Source of the DNA: Pseudomonadota bacterium
GTDB taxonomy: Bacteria > Pseudomonadota > Alphaproteobacteria > Rhizobiales > Xanthobacteraceae
Direction of reading: 5' to 3'
DNA: 9,329 bases
Assembly: GCA_963205465.1 (NCBI GenBank)
Contig: CAUJKG010000273.1
Coordinates: forward strand, 1 to 9,329
The notes below the pieces were generated by a model. The model was not told the DNA's origin. It made no database searches and was given only the letters and a program-made list of their open reading frames with translations. Below, one piece after another: positions 6,152 through 9,329 of this stretch. Position 1 is the first letter of the stretch, and every line of letters begins with the position of its first letter. The translations under genes and the position numbers were made by a program.

Positions 6152-6916
6152 ATGTTTCCCGCCGATCCCGCATTCTGGCTCGTCGCCGTCATCGCTGTGA
6201 TCTGTACCGGCCTCGCCAAAGGCGGGTTCGCCGGCGTCGGCATGGCTGCGACGCCGTTTCTGGCGCTCGTGGTGCCGCCGCTGCAGGCGGCTGCGATCAT
6301 GCTGCCGATCCTGATCATGCAGGATGTGATCTCGCTCTGGGCGTTCCGCAAGGAATGGGACCGCTGGAACCTGCAGGTGCTCTTGATCGGCGGGGTCATC
6401 GGCATCTGCATTGCCTGGGCGCTTGCCGCCTATGTGTCCGACGCGCTGGTGAAGCTCATGATCGGGGTCATCACCTTCGTATTCGTCCTGAACCAGTGGC
6501 TCGGCTTGGTGAAGCGGGCAGCCGATGCCCTAAAGCCGAGCGCGGCGAGCGGGGTGTTCTGGGGCATTCTGTCCGGCTTCACGAGCATGCTCGCGCATGC
6601 CGGCGCGCCGCCCATGAACGTGCATCTGTTGCCGCAGCAATTGCCGAAAATGGTCTATATCGGAACCGTCACGATCTATTTCGCGTCGGTGAACGCCATC
6701 AAGGTGGTGCCGTTCTTCCTGCTCGGCGAGTTCACGCAATCGACGCTATTGATCGCGCTCGTGCTGATGCCGTTTGCGGTTCTGACCAATCTCTGCGGTA
6801 TCTGGATCGCGAAGCGGATTCCGGAAGCGTTGTTCTATCGGCTCGCCTATGTGCTGATGTTTCTGGTTTCTCTGGAACTCATCCGCTCCGGCGTGACGAC
6901 CATGTTCTTCTCCTGA
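6152..6916 (+). CDS. TSUP family transporter (TauE/SafE-type sulfite/organosulfonate exporter)
   Basis: A 254-residue integral membrane protein of the TSUP (PF01925, TauE/SafE) family. Eight or so hydrophobic segments are visible, near 7-22, 27-41, 43-64, 75-94, 99-120, 133-150, 168-190, 197-220 and 229-248, some of them probably re-entrant. Family marks are TGLAKGGFAGVG (19-30) in the first repeat and the matching GILSGFTSMLAHAGAPPMNV (138-157) in the second, reflecting the internal duplication of these carriers. Members move sulfite, sulfonates, sulfoacetate or other small anions; the substrate here is unknown. The start at 6152 has no Shine-Dalgarno and a TATAAC box lies 9 nt before it, so it may be translated from a leaderless message. 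The gene stands alone, divergent from the acyl-CoA synthetase operon. Confidence 0.92.
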   Translation: MFPADPAFWLVAVIAVICTGLAKGGFAGVGMAATPFLALVVPPLQAAAIMLPILIMQDVISLWAFRKEWDRWNLQVLLIGGVIGICIAWALAAYVSDALVKLMIGVITFVFVLNQWLGLVKRAADALKPSAASGVFWGILSGFTSMLAHAGAPPMNVHLLPQQLPKMVYIGTVTIYFASVNAIKVVPFFLLGEFTQSTLLIALVLMPFAVLTNLCGIWIAKRIPEALFYRLAYVLMFLVSLELIRSGVTTMFFS

Positions 6917-6926
6917 AGATTTTTTT
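6906..6926 (+). terminator. Weak possible terminator after the TSUP gene
   Basis: TCTTC (6906-6910) and GAAGA (6915-6919) can pair around a TCCT loop that overlaps the stop codon, followed by seven T residues (6920-6926). The stem is only 5 bp and AT-rich, so termination efficiency would be low; the T-run may be incidental. Confidence 0.3.
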
Positions 6927-7054
6927 CTGAATACGTCACGTTTCTGACCGGAACCTCCAAAAAGTTTTGTCTTCGCCCTGTTTTTGCCGAACCAAGTCGC
7001 ACGCGCGCAGTTAGCCGTGGGGAAGGCAAACCGAATTCTGGAGGATGTGAGGAC

Positions 7055-7654
7055 ATGAAAATCATTGCACCATTCGCGACGACCGTAGCCGCTGCGGCAT
7101 TGCTGACGGCAGGCGCCGTCGCACAGACCACGCCGCCTGCTACCAATACCACTCCCACCACGCCGCCCGCGCAGACGCAGACCACGCCATCGACGACGCC
7201 TGTTGCCTCGATTACGCAGCAGAGCGCCAATCAGTGGCGGGGTTCGCAACTGATCGGTCTCAACGTCTATAACGATCAGAACGAGAAGGTCGGCGACGTG
7301 ACCGAGCTCATCACCAACAGCAACGGCCAGGTCGAGGCCATCGTGGTAGGCGTCGGTGGCTTCCTGGGTATCGGCCGTCACGACGTCGCCCTGCGCTGGG
7401 AGGATCTGCGCTTCGTCAACGAACCGCGGCCTGCCGCCACGACGCCCGCCGATAAGCGTGCGCCGAATGCAGCGACACCGCCGGCAGCGCCCGCTCCGAA
7501 TGCCGCGACGCCGCCCGCTGCGACGCCACCGGCTACAGCGCCGGCCGCCAGAACGAACACCAATCGTGAGGTTCCGGATCACGCCGTCATCAACATGACG
7601 CGCGATCAGCTCAAGGCGATGCCCGCGTTCAAATATGCGAGCGATCAGTCCTAA
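7055..7654 (+). CDS. Secreted PRC-barrel domain protein with Pro/Ala/Thr-rich linkers
   Basis: A 199-residue exported protein. Residues 1-23 form a signal peptide with a positively charged start (MKI), a hydrophobic core (about 8-20) and an AVA cleavage site before Q24. A Thr/Pro-rich linker follows (25-50). A PRC-barrel-like domain spans about 61-121, with GSQLIGLNVYNDQNEKVGDV (63-82) and VEAIVVGVGGFLGIGRHDVA (93-112). A second Pro/Ala-rich linker (about 126-166) comes next. The C-terminal block HAVINMTRDQLKAMPAFKYA (176-195) is seen in other rhizobial PRC-barrel proteins. The linker contains an 11-residue repeat. The function is unknown; location in the periplasm is inferred from the signal peptide. 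The ATG at 7055 has GGAGG at 7040-7044. The gene is monocistronic, with a strong terminator 18 nt after the stop. No clear promoter was found in the 138-nt upstream gap. Confidence 0.87.
   Translation: MKIIAPFATTVAAAALLTAGAVAQTTPPATNTTPTTPPAQTQTTPSTTPVASITQQSANQWRGSQLIGLNVYNDQNEKVGDVTELITNSNGQVEAIVVGVGGFLGIGRHDVALRWEDLRFVNEPRPAATTPADKRAPNAATPPAAPAPNAATPPAATPPATAPAARTNTNREVPDHAVINMTRDQLKAMPAFKYASDQS
7463..7528 (+). repeat. Imperfect 33-bp tandem repeat inside the PRC-barrel gene
   Basis: Two adjacent 33-nt units (7463-7495 and 7496-7528) encode PNAATPPAAPA and PNAATPPAATP. Third-position differences (for example GCAGCGACACCG against GCCGCGACGCCG) show the units have diverged while keeping the amino acids, as expected for a flexible linker that expands and contracts. 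Confidence 0.7.
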
Positions 7655-7672
7655 CGGCTGTCGTTATTGTGC

Positions 7673-7702
7673 AAAGGCCCGCCGTCACCGGCGGGCCTTT
7701 TT
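7673..7702 (+). terminator. Strong intrinsic terminator after the PRC-barrel gene
   Basis: AAAGGCCCGCCG (7673-7684) and CGGCGGGCCTTT (7689-7700) form a perfect 12-bp stem with a TCAC loop, ending in a run of five T residues. On the minus strand only three T residues follow the stem, so it would be a weaker stop for the convergent M24 gene ending at 7729. Confidence 0.92.
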
Positions 7703-7728
7703 CTTGTTTGTGTGGTCGGTTCAGGCGT

Positions 7729-8880
7729 TCAGCCGATCCGCAATACTTTCGGCGGCGTCGGCGCCAAAGCCTCGGCCCCGGTCTCGGTAATCAGCACGGG
7801 ATATTCGAGGCGCATGCCCGCGATCGGCGGCTCGTAATAATGCGTGCCGAGCGCGATCACCATGCCGGGTGTAAGAACGTCGTCGCTGGATGCATTCATG
7901 AACGGCCGCGTGCGGGCGCAAGTACCCAGTCCGTGACCGAACAGCGGCAATCCGTATTTCGCTCCGTTCTCGCTCTTCTTGAATGTCGCGACGCCGGTCG
8001 CGACGCAGTCGCGCACCGCGCGTCCGGGTTTCAGGCTTGCCATGAGCGCGCTCACGGTATCCTCCCAGCAACTGATGGCGCTTTGCTGCGCGCCGCTCGG
8101 CTTGCCGAAGAAAACCGGGATGGAAAGATCCGACATATAAAGATCGATCAGAGGATGCAGGTCGATCACGACGAACTCGTTGCGTTCGATCTTGCGGTCG
8201 GTGCTTTGCTGCGTCACACCGCGCAGGAAGGCGGTGCGTTCGCCGGCTCCCACTTCGGTGCCGCCGGTCACCGACCAAGCCCAGGTGCTGCCATGGTCGC
8301 GGATTTCCGCCTCGACCACGCCGGCAATATGGTTTTCGGTAACGCCTTCGCGGATTGCGCGCACGCCGGCGTGAAAGCCCTTGTCCGCGACGTGCGCGGC
8401 AAGGCGCAGCCGCTCGATCTCGGCGGGCGACTTGATCAGCATGACGTCGTCGACGAAGCGAACGCCGTTTTCCAGATCGGCCCCGGACAGCATTTTCTGC
8501 AGTTCGATGAACTCGCCTGCCGTCAACATGCCTGGCGCGATTTGCGCAGCACCGGGATGCGACAGATCGAGGCCGATCGTACCTTTCGCGGCCCCAAGCG
8601 CATTGAGGCGCTCCGCGATCAGCGTGATCAGTCCCGAGCCGTAAAAGTCGTGGATCGGGTGCGGACAGCCTTCCGCGCGGATGCGCTCCGAATCCATCGC
8701 CCAGTAGAGGACTTCGCAGTCCCCCTTCGCGGTGACGATCACCGCGCCGCGCCACGGCATGAAGGTGCCGCAAAGATAATGGAGCGAAGCCTGCCGCGTG
8801 CCGACATAAGCGGATGCGCCGCTTGCCTGCAGACGGCCGGCAACGGCGCGCACGCGCGCGCCGAAGTCGATTTTTTCCAT
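7729..8880 (-). CDS. M24 (creatinase/aminopeptidase P) family protein with an incomplete metal site
   Basis: A 383-residue cytosolic protein with the two-part layout of the family: a creatinase-like N-terminal domain (about 8-145) and a pita-bread M24 domain (about 152-375). Counting from the ATG at 8880, the metal-binding positions are D240 (VVIDLHP), D251 (MSDLS, 11 later as in PepP), H316 (FGHGLG) and E359 (MRLEYP). The fourth ligand, expected 29 residues after the histidine as in E. coli PepP, is G345 (VIALGTH) and not Glu. The usual HExP after GHGxG reads RTRP. It may therefore not be a normal Xaa-Pro peptidase. The start lies 5 nt after the stop of the upstream solute-receptor gene. An open frame extends to 8928, but over that gene, so ATG 8880 is chosen. 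Confidence 0.88.
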   Translation of the reverse strand: MEKIDFGARVRAVAGRLQASGASAYVGTRQASLHYLCGTFMPWRGAVIVTAKGDCEVLYWAMDSERIRAEGCPHPIHDFYGSGLITLIAERLNALGAAKGTIGLDLSHPGAAQIAPGMLTAGEFIELQKMLSGADLENGVRFVDDVMLIKSPAEIERLRLAAHVADKGFHAGVRAIREGVTENHIAGVVEAEIRDHGSTWAWSVTGGTEVGAGERTAFLRGVTQQSTDRKIERNEFVVIDLHPLIDLYMSDLSIPVFFGKPSGAQQSAISCWEDTVSALMASLKPGRAVRDCVATGVATFKKSENGAKYGLPLFGHGLGTCARTRPFMNASSDDVLTPGMVIALGTHYYEPPIAGMRLEYPVLITETGAEALAPTPPKVLRIG

Positions 8881-8885
8881 GACCG

Positions 8886-9329
8886 TTACTCGATGCTGAG
8901 CTTCGCGCCGCGAACGGCGAGCGCCCATTTGTCGGTTTCTTCCTGGATGAATTTCGCGAACTGCTCGGGCGTGGACGCGACGGGTTCGGCGGCCTGCGCG
9001 ACGAGCTTCTTTCGCACGTCCGGGTCCTGCAGCGCCTTCGCGATCGCGTCATAGAGCTTGTCGACGATCGGCTTCGGCGTTCCGGCAGGCGCGACGATCC
9101 CGATCCAGCCATAGGCGCTGTAACCCTTCAGTCCGGCTTCGGCGATGGTCGGCAGTTCGGGAACCACGGGCGAGCGTTGCGCGCCGGTGACGGCGAGTGC
9201 CCGGAGCTTGCCAGCCTTTGCCAGCGGTAGCGCAGTCATCATGGAATCGAACATCAGATCGGCGCTGCCGCCGACGACATCGAGCAATGCGGGCGCGCTG
9301 CCCTTATAGGGAATGTGCGGCGCGTCGAT
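8886..9329 (-). CDS. Bug/TctC-family tripartite tricarboxylate transporter receptor, C-terminal part (runs off the right edge)
   Basis: The reverse strand is open from the window edge to a TAA at 8886-8888, giving the last 147 residues of a periplasmic solute receptor of the Bug/TctC family (about 320 residues when complete). Family marks are HIPYKGSAPALLDVVGG at the start of the fragment, DLMFDSMMTALPLAKAGKLR, LAVTGAQRSPVVPELPTIAE, GWIGIVAPAGTPKPIVDKL and the C-terminal helix with FAKFIQEETDKWA. The signal peptide and first lobe lie outside the window. The family binds small carboxylates, amides or aromatic acids and usually works with TctAB-type membrane proteins, though orphan receptors are very common in this group of bacteria. 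It is followed 5 nt later by the M24 gene, implying a shared message. Confidence 0.93.
   Translation of the reverse strand: MDAPHIPYKGSAPALLDVVGGSADLMFDSMMTALPLAKAGKLRALAVTGAQRSPVVPELPTIAEAGLKGYSAYGWIGIVAPAGTPKPIVDKLYDAIAKALQDPDVRKKLVAQAAEPVASTPEQFAKFIQEETDKWALAVRGAKLSIE

Noticed and set aside
6950..6954. GGAAC resembling the -35 of an EcfG general stress sigma factor promoter upstream of the PRC-barrel gene
   Set aside because: No CGTT-like -10 occurs 16-17 nt downstream; the nearest TGTT is 24 nt away.
7669..9054. A 461-codon open frame on the plus strand opposite the M24 and receptor genes
   Set aside because: It spans two real genes, a junction and part of a terminator, and its product looks like a shadow translation with no family motif.

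Overview
The window is about 9.3 kb of GC-rich DNA (roughly 60-64% GC) from an alphaproteobacterium. It is most likely a member of the Hyphomicrobiales close to Bradyrhizobium, Afipia or other Xanthobacteraceae-like genera. Three things point there: the ispH/thrB neighbourhood, a DUF1013/TrcR gene (a family restricted to Alphaproteobacteria), and a palindromic CATTCCGG...CCGGAAT element of the kind scattered through Bradyrhizobium-type genomes. Taxonomy is inferred from gene content, not searched.

Left part (1-1810, all minus strand): transcription runs ispH, then a HicA toxin and HicB antitoxin pair, then the 5' part of thrB, which leaves the window. The four genes are packed with gaps of 11 nt, a 4-nt overlap and 4 nt. 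The toxin-antitoxin pair therefore sits inside an isoprenoid/threonine housekeeping operon that is usually ispH-thrB. The hicA stretch is clearly lower in GC (about 51%) than ispH (about 62%), so it looks like an acquired module.

Middle part (1811-2811): divergent from ispH lies trcR (plus strand), with a candidate sigma70 promoter and a leader holding a 7-bp hairpin inside a 22-codon ORF. Downstream are a palindromic REP-like element and a bidirectional intrinsic terminator shared with the convergent gene.

2812-5974 (minus): a tightly coupled three-gene operon. In order of transcription it holds a PrpE/ACSS3-like acyl-CoA synthetase, an AhpD/carboxymuconolactone-decarboxylase-fold protein with a CxxC motif, and an NAD-type short-chain dehydrogenase. 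The two junctions overlap by 1 and 4 nt. The likely theme is activation and oxidation of a short organic acid, but the substrate is unknown.

5975-7702 (plus): a TSUP/TauE-SafE membrane exporter whose candidate -10 box lies so close to the start that the mRNA may be nearly leaderless. It is followed by a secreted PRC-barrel protein with Pro/Ala/Thr-rich linkers, ending in a strong terminator.

7729-9329 (minus): the 3' part of a Bug/TctC-type periplasmic solute receptor enters from the right edge and is followed 5 nt later by an M24 (creatinase/aminopeptidase P) family protein. That protein lacks one of the five canonical metal-binding residues. The pair looks like uptake plus processing of an unknown small molecule.

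I saw no tRNA, rRNA, CRISPR array, insertion sequence or clear phage gene. The most unusual items are the toxin-antitoxin pair embedded in the ispH-thrB operon and the altered metal site of the M24 protein.
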